Below are positions 12,567 through 24,000 of a stretch of 64,000 nt of DNA, one piece after another; within the stretch, counting starts at the first letter, position 1, and each line of letters opens with the position of its first letter. The notes under the pieces were generated by a model. That model saw nothing but the letters and a program-made list of their open reading frames with translations, was not told where the DNA came from and did not search any database. Origin of the DNA: Spinacia oleracea. Taxonomy: Eukaryota > Streptophyta > Magnoliopsida > Caryophyllales > Amaranthaceae. The translations under genes were made by a program, and so were the position numbers. Where the stretch lies: contig NC_079491.1 in NCBI RefSeq assembly GCF_020520425.1, positions 7,179,143 through 7,243,142 on the forward strand, written 5' to 3'.

Positions 12567-15500
12567 TTATATACTAATACTACCCTTAATCATCGACAAA
12601 ACAGGCTTACGACTGTTGCTGCGAGCATTAATACACTTAGGTAAGCAACGCAATAATTTCCGATCATTGGGTTTAAAGTATAAAAAGAATTCAGGATCGC
12701 GATTATAGGACTCCCAATAACCCTCCAAAATCGCAACAATCTCCTCAAAATGTGGCCGTTTATCCGGGTTGTTAGACCAGCATCGCTTGATAAGCCGACT
12801 GAATGCTGCCGGGCACTCGGTGGGCATTTGAGGTCTTGCATTCTGCAGATTTCACCAAGAAAATGTCACACAGAGTTTAAGTTAAAACATATAGTTACAT
12901 CACTACATGCCAAACAGTTATACAAAGGTCTCTGAGATTAAACTAGCCCTAATCAACAGGCGGGTCAAGGTTCGGGCAGGCCCACGACCGAAAAAACTGC
13001 ATATCATGTCGGGTCTAAAAACGGGCCTAAGCTGCCAACAACTCATTATTTTAGGCTCAAGATGATCAAGTCAAGCGCAATTGAGTTATCTCCGAGATAT
13101 GACACAAGCCACACAACAGTCCAGGTCCCACTGAAAGAATGGCTGAAACTCTGAGGTGGGAAATCCTCCAATAATTATCAACACATGTGAAGTTTGGACA
13201 AGTTTTTTATTTTAGCATTCATGCAGAATGCAAAAATAGACAGCATTTGTTCACATACAAATTACAAAACCAGATTTCTGCCTAAAAAGCAAACGTCTAA
13301 CCCCACTGCCTTAATGAACCTAAACTTCTAGTACCAAAAATCTAACATGTTATCTTCAGTGACAACGCACAGATCGAAAACAACACAGGTCACTCGAGTT
13401 TGGTAAGGGTCGATGACAAGCAAGCATCAATGTTACTCGAATTCTTCATTTCACCTCAAATATCCATGTCAGACTCTCGCCACATGGATAACGTCGTATG
13501 GATACTTGACACATCATTTTAGACCAAAAAATTCGAAAATTTTAATTCAACAGGTGAGTTTGACAAGAATGAATAGTCCGAGTAGTTGATGTGAGTTACG
13601 CCTAGTTGAATACTTGAATTATTAATCCGTACATGATTATTGATTAATAAAAGGGCCCTCCTACCATTCAGCAGTGGAACATTACTTGGGACCATGAACC
13701 ATAGTCGATGTTTAGTTTGCCAACAGAGGGGCTTACTTACTGAAATCTTCACCCCACCAATTCCACTCTAAAGAAGTCCATGTGAAAAGGAACATAACTC
13801 TTTCAACAATGTGGTAATCTAACCCCACCAAAATCTAGCCATTTATATTACACAGGATTCACTGTCTTAGATTCCATTACTGTGGAAGGTGTATTCTCAG
13901 CTAGGTGAAAGCAATCTAACATCAAAACTTTATAACTGCAAAACTATGTGGCTGCACGGGTCACTGCATCAGCAAACATAAATTTTAGACTCTTAGGAGT
14001 TAGGACAGCATTACCGAAATATCACAGACCATATAGACCCTGTCAAATGGGTCCTCAGGTCGGCTTTCTGATAAGGCATTTTGGTTGAGCTCGTCTAAGA
14101 CAGTAATCAGTAGTGTCTACAAAGACAATAATTAATCACAATAAAATAATGCTTTTTGCAATTGTTGCATTTTCATTTGGTACCAAACAACATAGTTTGG
14201 TGCTCACTAGTCAACGTGGTTGCATTTTCATTTGGTATCAAACGACACAGTTTGGTAATCCCAAGTCAAAGGTAAATGTTGTTATTGGTGGGGCAAAATC
14301 ATTAAATGAGATGAAGTTACCATTTTAGCTTTATTATTGATTTTGTAGACACTACTTATTATAGTCTAAGATTTTCTCATTTTGGTTAGGGAATTCGGGT
14401 CATGATGTTGTGTCTAGAACCCCAAAATTGTCAAGGGCTAGGGTTGATTTTAGTCAGTTGTTCTTTTGTAACTCTCAAAACAATTCATGTGGCAAAAATT
14501 TAGATTAGAGAGATAGCTGGATAATCATATAGCAAGAGTGAAATAGTTGCAGTAAGTATATATATAGTTGATCAATGTAGTTAAATTACCTTCTGGCAGA
14601 CAGCAAAAGCAGCTTGTTCAGGAGTCATATCATCGAAGGGAACTAATGCAGTCAAGATCTCCCACAACACGATGCCAAAACTGTAAACGTCGACTTTCTT
14701 CGTATGGTGCTTTTCTCTAATCATCTCCGGAGCCATCCATCGGTAGGTACCGGTGAATCCTTTCGCACTGCCAATTTGAGTCTCCAAGCAAGAGATCCCG
14801 AAATCAGCTACTTTCACACACATTTCATTATCGAGAAGAAGATTTTCAGACTTCAAATCACGGTGAAGTATCCCCTGAGAATGAAGAAATTGCATTCCCC
14901 GAGCAATGTCTAGAGCCAACTTCAGAACTAGATCGTGAGGGACTGAATGTGGCTCCTGTTGATGGAGATATTTTCTCAGTGATCCTCCGGCCATGTACTC
15001 CGTGATGATACAGAATACAGGTGGTTTCTTACATGCAGCAAAAAACTGCAGGAAGTAGAATAAATAGCATTGATCAAATACTTGCAATTTATACAACTTG
15101 ATAAGAAAAACATGCTTCACTTCTTAAAACTCAGCCTTACTAATTCAAAAAACAGTCACGTTGTACATGTTTCAGATCGGAAACACTCACATTTAATGGA
15201 CCAAACAGAGAAGTAGTGGAACATTTTATAAGTTAAATTTGTAAATATTCTTGAAAATGAAATTCAGTAGTATATAGTGCATTAGTGGTACGGGGTATCT
15301 TTTAAGGATGTGTAAACTCAAAACCCATGCTTCAAAAACCAGTATTTCTGGTAGGGTAATAAAGAAGATAGATAATCAGTACTTTATATGAACATGAGCA
15401 TTCGTCAATACACAGTCCTGTCCTTACAAGTCGAAGCCTGGATGTATACAACACCTGGTGAAGGCATTTTGTGGTGCAAGTATGTAGCAGTTAGATGTTG

Positions 15501-18076
15501 GAGAAGCATGTACACTGAAAACTAAGATTCTTCCTCATGGATTCAACAGTCCTTTACTATTAATAAGTCATTATTAATATTCATGTTGTTCGAGAAATCA
15601 ATAAATGTGGATGTCAGAGATATGAAGTCTTAATCAATTTGCATGAAAGAAGTTCAAGAACAATAGAAACAAGTGTTTAAGAAACTGAATCGTTAAACCG
15701 GGCTCAAAGTTCAAGCTTACTCGTAAAGTCGTAGCATAAAATTAGCTGGAAATAATACCGAAAAAAAGGAGAGAAGCAGAACTCATAAATGCTAAAAAGA
15801 AGAGACAAATGGAGCATGTTACAAATGGTATCAGATAGACAAAGAGAAGCATCCAGATCAATTATCACCCAGACAAAGTGGTACCATTATATTAAAACTC
15901 AATTGGACAAGTGTGCGGCAATAATAACTCACTTAAAACTGAAGCTATACAGACAAAGGAAGAATCATGAGGACACAAGTCACACAACCGCGAATTTAAT
16001 AGTTAATGTATTTTAATATAGTTGCTGGTTCCTTGATTCTGGAAGAACCAGGAATCAGCAACCATGCACCATCCATCTTTCGTAGGGAACCTTAACGAAC
16101 TTTTAGTAATGAAAAGGAGGAGAATAGTCGAAATGTATGAACGTACATAAAAGTACTAGAATCTTGCATTCTCAAATTGGTTAGTAATTCAATAATGTAG
16201 AACCATTTATGGGTCTACTTTTGATTCATTTGGTAACGAGATCCCCGCGTAATGCGCGTCTCTTTAGCATTGCAAGACAAAGAAAACACTGCTAGAATCT
16301 ATATTTTCCATGATCCATCATTCACTTTCCAACAGGATGACTAAAAGAAAAATGATTATTGGCCCTACTCCCTAATCATATATTGCTAGTTTTGGTTTGG
16401 GTGAAGAAAAATCCTATTCTTTTCACCTTTTACACTATATTTTCTTCTCCCACAACCGCAAAATCAAACAAAAAATCTTGACAATAGCGACTTCTCAACT
16501 CCAAATCCTAGCTATTTCAGCCGTTTAAACCCGAACCATGCAAGCCATTATTCACTTGATGGGGTCAGTGACATATTTCTTTGCTATCCTTGTACCAAAT
16601 TAGAATCTAATACAACTAGAGACGGAAAATCACATCATCTCTATGCTAAATGTCGGCTAATTGATGCGGTCGTGAATCCTTTCCTAAAACAACCATGTTT
16701 TGCGAGCAGCCTATAGATAGATAGAGATACTAATTTCCATCTCTTCTTCTCACTTGCACATAGTATCCTTAGACAAGAAAAGGTACTAGGAAGCATGTGA
16801 AATCGATATCAACAGACTATAGCACGGTTAGTCATTCTAATGAACACTTAAGACTTTCTTCACATGCCATGTCGGCATTCTACTAATTTAATAAATAAAT
16901 GGTTGTTAAGACTTTTTAAGATTCAATCAAATTTAAATTTGTAAATGTATGTAACATATTATTTTAAGACTTGTAATTTATGTACCATAACACACTAGAG
17001 TCTACACATACGAAGTACATGAAAGTACAGCCCAAGACCACTAATATGTGATCGGCATTATTATAAATTTGTAATAGTGTAATCTGAACTAGAAGCGTGA
17101 CAACTAATTTCCAACTATAACAAAATTATGAAAGTATTCAGTGCTCAACTGCTCATTACTCATTAGTCATTATACATTACACACTAACAATGTTTCCCAA
17201 AAAGGGCAAAACAAAATAGCCAACTTATTGGGGCAAGAAGGGAGTGTAAAACAAGTTGTCACCCATATCAAAAAAAATAAAGGTACTGCCTACCGTACTC
17301 AATCCAGATCCTCTATCTCGCTTTATGTCTGATGAACACTATAAAAATAATCAATCATTTTATTCCATCACACTTTTGGTGCACACACCAATGTTAAGCA
17401 TTAGCACAGTGTTTAAAATGGAGAGTCTGTGTATGATATGATAGGTTACAGGTATAAATCTCCGCCCCCATTTATAATTTATGACGGAAACGAGATTTAA
17501 TCAAGATTTTCTTTACCAATGTATATTAAAGAACTAAATTAATTGACATCCACCCACGAATTAACAGTCGAACGTAAATAAATAGATAAAATTAAATTAA
17601 ATATCAAAAAAAGAAAAAGTAAAGGAGAAAGAGAAAGAGAAACTTACAGTGATAATATTAGGATGAGTCAATCCAAACAAAAGAGCAACTTCAGAAGCAA
17701 ATTCATGTTCAATCTTAGTAGCCAAATCAAGGTCTTCTTCAGGTTGACTAACAAGTTTAATAGCAACATCAGTTTGTTTATAAATCCCTCTGTAAATCCT
17801 ACTATGTCTTCCTGATGCAAATTTATTCCCAATAAATAACTGTGACATATCTGCACTCCATTTCTCTTCTCCTTCTCCTTTAATTTCTGCTCCTGATGAT
17901 ACCAAATACTTTGACCATGACACTGCTCTTTTGTACTCTCCTAATGATATCTTCCTCTTCAACTTCCTCCTCCTTTTCCCGTCCACTGACGACGGCGTTT
18001 CGTCTCCTTTCCCGTTTCCGTTTCCGGTTTCGGTAGTGCCGGTTGAAAATTGCTTCAACCACCTCAAATTCTTCAT
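12567..18076 (-). CDS. Raf-like (MAPKKK-type) Ser/Thr/Tyr protein kinase, HT1-related group C
   Basis: Three coding exons, all phase 0: 18076-17648, 15045-14590 and 12842-12567 (donors CACT|GTAAGT and GAAG|GTAATT, acceptors CTGCAG|TTTT and CTGCAG|AATG). They give 386 aa. Kinase landmarks are a modified glycine loop FASGRHSRIYRG (about 86-97), VAIK lysine at about 107, HRDLKSEN (204-211), DFG Asp at about 224, GTYRWMAPE (242-249) and the VDVYSFGIVLWE block. All catalytic residues are present, so it should be active. The N-terminus has a basic KRRRKLKRK stretch (34-42). The ATADMSQLFIG-type linker (here WSADMSQLFIG) and CKKPPVFCIITEY place it in the plant cytosolic Raf-like C group that includes HT1, a CO2-response kinase of guard cells; the precise role here is not inferable. 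The introns are 2.6 and 1.75 kb. Confidence 0.95.
14109..14356. mobile_element. MITE inside kinase intron 2
   Basis: Ends AGTAGTGTCTACAAA and TTTGTAGACACTACT are perfect 15-bp inverted repeats enclosing about 248 bp. Inside is an imperfect direct repeat of about 50 bp (TTGCATTTTCATTTGGTA at about 14165 and 14219). I see no convincing target duplication, so the superfamily is left open. It lies well inside the intron and should not affect splicing. Confidence 0.7.
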
Positions 18077-18500
18077 TGATTTTTTAAAAATAAATAAATT
18101 ATTTTTGTCCTACTTGCTGTGTGTTTATAAATGAAATGAATAAATGAAACTAAATCAAGTTTTTTCGGAAATAAATCAGGATCCTACATTTTAAAAATGA
18201 TTTTGTTCATGAAAAATCAATATTTCCAAATTGAGAAAAATCGGAAAACGGCGTCGTAAAAGAGGTGTTGGTAATGGCGGGAGGAGTGAGAAAACGGAGG
18301 TTTAAGGAAGTTGAAATTAGGGTTTTGGAGAGAGAAAAGGTGGGCGGGGGGAGGTGGTGACTGGTGGAGAAGAGGTGTGGGGGGAGGAGTTAATGGCGGT
18401 TTGAAGTAAGAGAGAGTATAAATTTAGTGTTTAAAATTGGGAAGGTGTTATGTTAAGTTAAGAGGGGAGATGACTGGTAATCATAACGTGCGAAGATCCT
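18077..18500 (-). promoter_or_regulatory. 5' flank/leader of the kinase gene
   Basis: On the minus strand this is the region directly upstream of the kinase ATG. It carries CT/CA-rich tracts (forward GGAGAGAGAAAAGG and GGGGGGAGGTGG at 18330-18360). I cannot place the transcription start or a TATA box with confidence. Confidence 0.35.
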
Positions 18501-18629
18501 GGCATGAGGGGACAAACTGGGTACTCTCCCTATTTTCATTTACACTTTCTCTCTCCTCTTTTTTTTTCCTTAATTGCCCTTTTATGAAATCTAAAAGTTC
18601 CATTATGCCACTTTAGACTTCTTTTAGTA

Positions 18630-18885
18630 CTTCCTCCATTTTTTTTTTTATTATTGCACCGTTTTTCTTTTTCGGAAGTTGCATATTAATTGCACCATTT
18701 CCCTTTTTAGTAAGTTTACCTATATAAAATGACATTCTTATCCTTGTATGGGTGGTGGGGACCAAACCCCACTTGTTCTTTACCTACAATTACATGGGTA
18801 TTTTTGTCAATCTCTCACCTTTTACCACCTTTCTTAATTCTTGTGCCCAATGTAAATGGTGCAATAATAAAAAAAATGGAGGAAG
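18630..18885. mobile_element. Stowaway-like MITE, family B copy 1
   Basis: 256 bp from CTTCCTCCATTTTT to its inverse AAAAAATGGAGGAAG, flanked by TA. The interior has ATTATTGCACC and the block GGGTGGTGGGGACCAAACC. A homologous copy in the opposite orientation lies at 48942-49204, which confirms the ends. Confidence 0.92.
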
Positions 18886-20056
18886 TATTGATCAAGGAGT
18901 ACTCTGTACTTGCTATCGAATATTCATTCACATGGTAAATTGGTTATCTTATGTTACGCACATAGTCATGCTATGTTGTATGTAACTGTATACAATATCG
19001 TTACTTGTGGAATAATTAGAAGAATAAATCACATAACAAAAAACGATCCAAAAGTTATTTTAGGCAAACACGCTTGACTATGAAAAATCTTAAATTATGA
19101 ACCTATAAAGTTAAGTAAGATGCACTTTGTTGATATGGCTAGTACCAAACTACAATCAAATCTTTTCCAAGCTGAATCCTGGGTAGTACCTTAGTTATTT
19201 ACGCATCGGAGTAGTTGTTGTTTTTAATTCAGAAGCCTTTAAAGTAGTAAGTTTTGTTGTGTTGTCTTGATTAATCACATGCCAACTCGTCAAACAATTC
19301 CCTCCTATTAACCCTCTTTTCAAGTAAATTATCACGTAAAATGCTCAAATACATTTAATGACAACGATGAATATCTCTATTCTAAAGTGAAAAAACAATA
19401 CAACAACTCAATACATTATCCGACCGAATCTTTAATTCGAATACACGTTGCGCTCCCATTGTACTTAAAACTGTCAAGAGGCCTGGTAGATAGGATAGGA
19501 ACACACTCAGATTAACACTTAACGCATATGAATTACGAAGTACTCCGTACTCTATAGTCCGTACCATATTCAAGATCCAATATGACGATGGAACACAAGA
19601 GGGATAAAAATAGAGTGGAGTGCCAAGTTAAGGGTGATAAGGAGATTTCACATGGGTAAGAGAAAAGTTAGATGGAGGATTGGAAAAGTGGGGCCGTGAA
19701 AGCAACAACAAAAAAAAGGTATCCGTGAGGTTGTCGGACAGAGCCGTATAGTCATTCCGTATACGGTCTTGTGCTCATCAGTCATAAGTCTCATAACACT
19801 ATTTTTATTTTCTTTTTTGATAAAACTTTTACTTCTATTTTTATCATTACAATTGTAAAAAAGAAAAAGAAAAAGAAAAAAGAAAACTAAACTAAAAGAA
19901 GGCTGTAAAGTCCTTGTACTTTTGACCAGTCGTCAACTCCTATTCACCATGTCAACGCGTGACCTCACGCTCCCTTAATGTATCCTGTATTTCTATTGCC
20001 TACCGATGAGGTTCTTAGCTACGTAATTTACAGTGTCTCTTTGACTCATTTTCGTC
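18886..20056. other. intergenic, no gene seen
   Basis: AT-rich spacer; one TACTCCGTA (19541) next to a TACGAAGTA (19534). No supported coding region or complete element. Confidence 0.45.
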
Positions 20057-20275
20057 AGGAGTATATGATTTTTTTTTGTTCTACTATGAGGAGTTCCTAT
20101 CGCCTTCCACGAGTGACTAATCTCCTGCGGAAGTTTGTATGGGTACCTCGATGGGCAGCATTCCTCCCAATTGAGATTTTTTCCATTCCCAAGGCTCGAA
20201 CCCGAGACTCTAGTTAAGGAGCAAGAGGCCCTTAACCACTCTTGTCAACCTCAATTGGTAGGAGTATATGATTTT
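20057..20275 (-). mobile_element. tRNA-derived SINE with 16-bp target-site duplication
   Basis: The direct repeat AGGAGTATATGATTTT occurs at 20057-20072 and 20260-20275 and brackets about 187 bp. Read on the minus strand, the insert starts TACCAATTGAGGTTGAC, has a box A-like GAGTGGTTAAGGG and a perfect box B GGTTCGAGCC. It then runs through a tRNA-unrelated body and ends in an A-tract next to the duplication. This is the full architecture of a plant SINE retroposed by LINE machinery. Confidence 0.9.
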
Positions 20276-20631
20276 AGGTACGTAATTTATAGTGTCTTTA
20301 TGAATCATAGTTAATTAAGAGCCGAAACTTCAAGTCTAAAGATTTTCAACCTCAAATAGAATTTTTTTCGAGTATATTGAGTTGAGCTTAACTCAGCTCA
20401 TGACCGGCTAACTCAATTAGTCAATTAATCTTGAACTCTATACATATAAATAATATCGGAGTAGCGGGAGTACCAAAATTTTAAAATCGAGAAAGAAAGA
20501 TGGAAAAATTATTCAAATAACATATCTGCTGAAAAATTAGGGAAAACAAAAGAAAAAGTGTTGCGAGAGTTAAAGAGTACTATATTCAATTATAACAAAC
20601 ACATAGTGCAAGTGGCTAAATATCCCTCTAT
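20276..20631. other. spacer left of the copia element
   Basis: AT-rich DNA with no recognisable gene or repeat ends. Confidence 0.4.
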
Positions 20632-20636
20632 ATAAC

Positions 20637-21022
20637 TGTTAAAGTTCATGATCTTGCATGAACTAATTACTGAAACATCAGTAAGAACAAAAGAGAATAT
20701 GAACATAGAGAGAAAGAGAGGGAATTCTTATTATTGAATTGAATTCTTGAATGATTACAGCAACAACTAGAACTATAAATACAAGCTGATTGGTGAGGTG
20801 TCTCAACCAATTAGAGTGAAGCAAAAGTACAGCTCAGCATCTACAATGATCTATTACATGTAACTGAATGCTAACTAACTCCCTGAATTCTAGGGATGGT
20901 GGTTAGAGCTGATGTCATCTGTATGATGTCATGCACTTCTAGAAGCCTCGTGCATCTTTGCTGAGTTGCTGCTCTTGTTGTGATGAAGTGTGCTGTGGTC
21001 AGAAGAACAATGCACACCAACA
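20637..21022 (-). repeat. copia LTR (downstream, 3' LTR)
   Basis: 386 bp, near-identical to 25524-25909. The coding frame of the element runs about 94 bp into this LTR before ending. Confidence 0.96.
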
Positions 21023-24000
21023 CCCCCCTTCAAACTTGGTATGGGTAAGGGATTGACCATGCCAAGTTTGGATGATAATGTTTTGTGTTGACAGCCAGGA
21101 AGTATCTTGGTGAAAATGTCAGCAAGTTGGTGTGTAGTAGGAAGATAGCTTAATTGTAAGAGACCTTCAAGAACCTTATATCTAGTGAAGTGACAATCCA
21201 CTTCAATGTGTTTTGTCCTTTCATGAAAAATGGGATTTTTAGCTATATGAAGGGCAGATTGGTTGTCACAATGAAGCTGAACAGGTTGTAGATTATGGAT
21301 GCCTAATTCCTCCAAAAGTCTAACTATCCAAGAAACCTCACTAGCAGCCTGTGACATGGCTCTGTATTCTGCTTCAGAAGAACTTTTAGACACAGTAGAT
21401 TGCTTCTTAGATTTCCAGCTGATAGGAGAGTTACCTAGAAGAAGTATGTAACCTGTGACTGATCTTCTGGTAGAAGAACAAGCTGCCCAATCAGAGTCAG
21501 AAAAGGCTTGAAGAGTGAGATGATTTTCATCTTTGAGTAGAATGCCCTGGCCTGTTGTATGGTTAACATATCTTAGAGTATGAGTAAGGGCATCAATGTG
21601 AGAAAGTGTAGGAGAATGCATAAACTGACTTAGAGACTGTACAGCAAATGCAAGGTCTGGCCTAGTATGAGTTAGGAAATTGAGCTTCCCAACATAACAT
21701 CTGTATAGATCAGCATTGGGATAAGGTTCACCTTCTGTAGAGAGTTTGAGATGTAGGGGAAAAGGGGTGACAGCATGTTTAGAAATGTCAAGTTCACACT
21801 CAGATAACAACTCTTTAGTGTACTTTCTTTGAATGAGAATATAACCATCTGGAGTATGTGTAACTTCAATTCCAAGGAAGTAGTTTAGAAGTCCTAGATC
21901 CTTAATGCTGAAGGTGTTGTGAAGGTGAGATTTGAGAGAAGAGATTTCTGTCTCATCAGACCCTGTGATGATGATATCATCTACATACACAGCAACAATT
22001 GTAATGTGTGATGATTGATGTTTGATAAAAAGAGAGTAATCATTTTTTGATTGTCTGTAACCTTGAGACTTGAGTTCATCAAGGAGATGAGCAAACCATT
22101 GTCTGGAGGCTTGTTTCAAGCCATAGAGTGACTTGGAAAGTTTACAGACATGACCAGGAGGGGCAGCGAGTCCTTCAGGAACCTTCATGTAAACCTCTTC
22201 ATCCAATTTGCCATGGAGAAATGCATTATTGATATCTAACTGGAACAATTTCCAGTTTCTGCTGGCTGCAAGTGAAATCACGCATCTTACAGTGGACATC
22301 TTCACAACTGGAGAGAATGTTTCATGGTAATCAATACCATATTTTTGAGTGAAACCCTTAGCAACCAATCTGGCCTTGTATCTTTCTATAGTGCCATCTG
22401 CATGCTTTTTTATTATGTACACCCACTTGCATCCAATGGCCTTCTTTCCCTTTGGAAGAAGAACAAAATCCCAAGTATGATTATTGTTTAAAGCAGTGAT
22501 TTCCTTTTCCATTGCTTCCAACCAGTTAGTATCTGAAGCAGCTTCTCTGTAAGATGTTGGCTCAATATGGTGCAAAGAAGCAGCAATTAGAACCTTTTGC
22601 TGATCAGGAAGACTGTCATAAGCAATAAGATTGCACCAGTGTTTGACAGGTTTAGAACAAACAAAATCCTGTAAATGAGCTGGAGGTTTAGAAGTTCTTG
22701 TTGATCTTCTGTGAGGCTGATCAGTAGGTGCAGACTGATTAGGAAGAGATGTAGAAGAAGTAATAGATACTGTGGGAGAAGATGAATGAGTTGATATAGG
22801 TGCTGGAGAAGCGATGGGAGTTGAAGAAGGAGTATGTGAGTGTGGGTTAGAAATATCAGATAGAGGTGTATCTGAATTGGGATTAATGTGTTCTGAAAAG
22901 GATGTGACAACAGGAAGGAAGAATTGATTATCATAGGCTGATTTAGGAGTGGAAGAATAATGAAAGGGAAAATGATGTTCATAGAATGTAACATCTCTAG
23001 AAGTGAGAATCTTGTTAGTTGTGAGATTGAGAACTTTATAGGCCTTTTGAGTGGAAGGATAACCAATAAAAACACAAGGATCAGCTCTTGGATCAAATTT
23101 TGATCTCTGAACTTTAGAAGTTGTAATGTAACACAAGCATCCAAATACCTTCAAGTGGGACAGATTAGGTTTGGTTTTGAACAACTGTTCATAGGGAGTG
23201 GAGAAATTGATGCTTTTCAGTGGCATTCTGTTGATTAAATATGTTGCTGCAAGAACACAACTACTCCAGTATTTGTCAGGTAGCTTGGACTGAAAAGACA
23301 ATGCTCTAGCTGTCTCAAGTAGGTGCTTATGTTTTCTTTCAACAACACCATTTTGCTGAGGTGTGTGACTGCAACTTGTTTGTCCCAAAATGCCTTTTCT
23401 GAGAAATATATCTTTCATGCCACCCTCAGTTAGATCAGGTGCATTGTCTGATCTTACATATTTGACAGAAGTTCCAAAATGATTCTCAACATATGACAAA
23501 AACTGAGACATGATTTGAACTGAATCTGTTTTATTTCTCATGAGGTGTGTCCAAGTCATCCTAGTATAGTCATCAACAATAGTGAGAAACTGATTACACT
23601 TAGATGAATCAAGAACAGAATAGGGCCCCCATACATCAATATGCAACAATTCAAAAGGCTTATTAGTCTTGATGAAACTACTTGGAAAAGGTAATCTGGT
23701 CTGTTTGGCCATAGGACATATTTGACAAAAAGTTTCAGCTAAGCAACCATGTACATCAACCCCTGTTAGTCCCTTTAATTTACCAAAAGACATATGCCCT
23801 AGTCTAAGGTGCCAGAGTTTGGCCTCTTGTACTGCAGTAGACTTGGTAGTAGACAATGCAAAAGGTTTTGAAGCTGTATTATTCTCTGATGTCAACAGAT
23901 CTTCACTCAAGCTGTACAGACCCTTCTCCAACTTACCAAGCAGAATACGCTTGTTCTTGGAAAGGTCCTGAATGTAACATTCACCATTTGTAAATGAGAC

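Noticed and set aside
15789-16016. 75-aa plus-strand ORF in kinase intron 1
   Set aside because: No recognisable domain and no splice or start context; likely chance.
17597-17647. Kinase exon 1 read-through into VSFSFSFSFTFSFFDI
   Set aside because: This is the pyrimidine-rich start of intron 1 translated; the GTAAGT donor at 17647 is strong and the kinase continues in exon 2.
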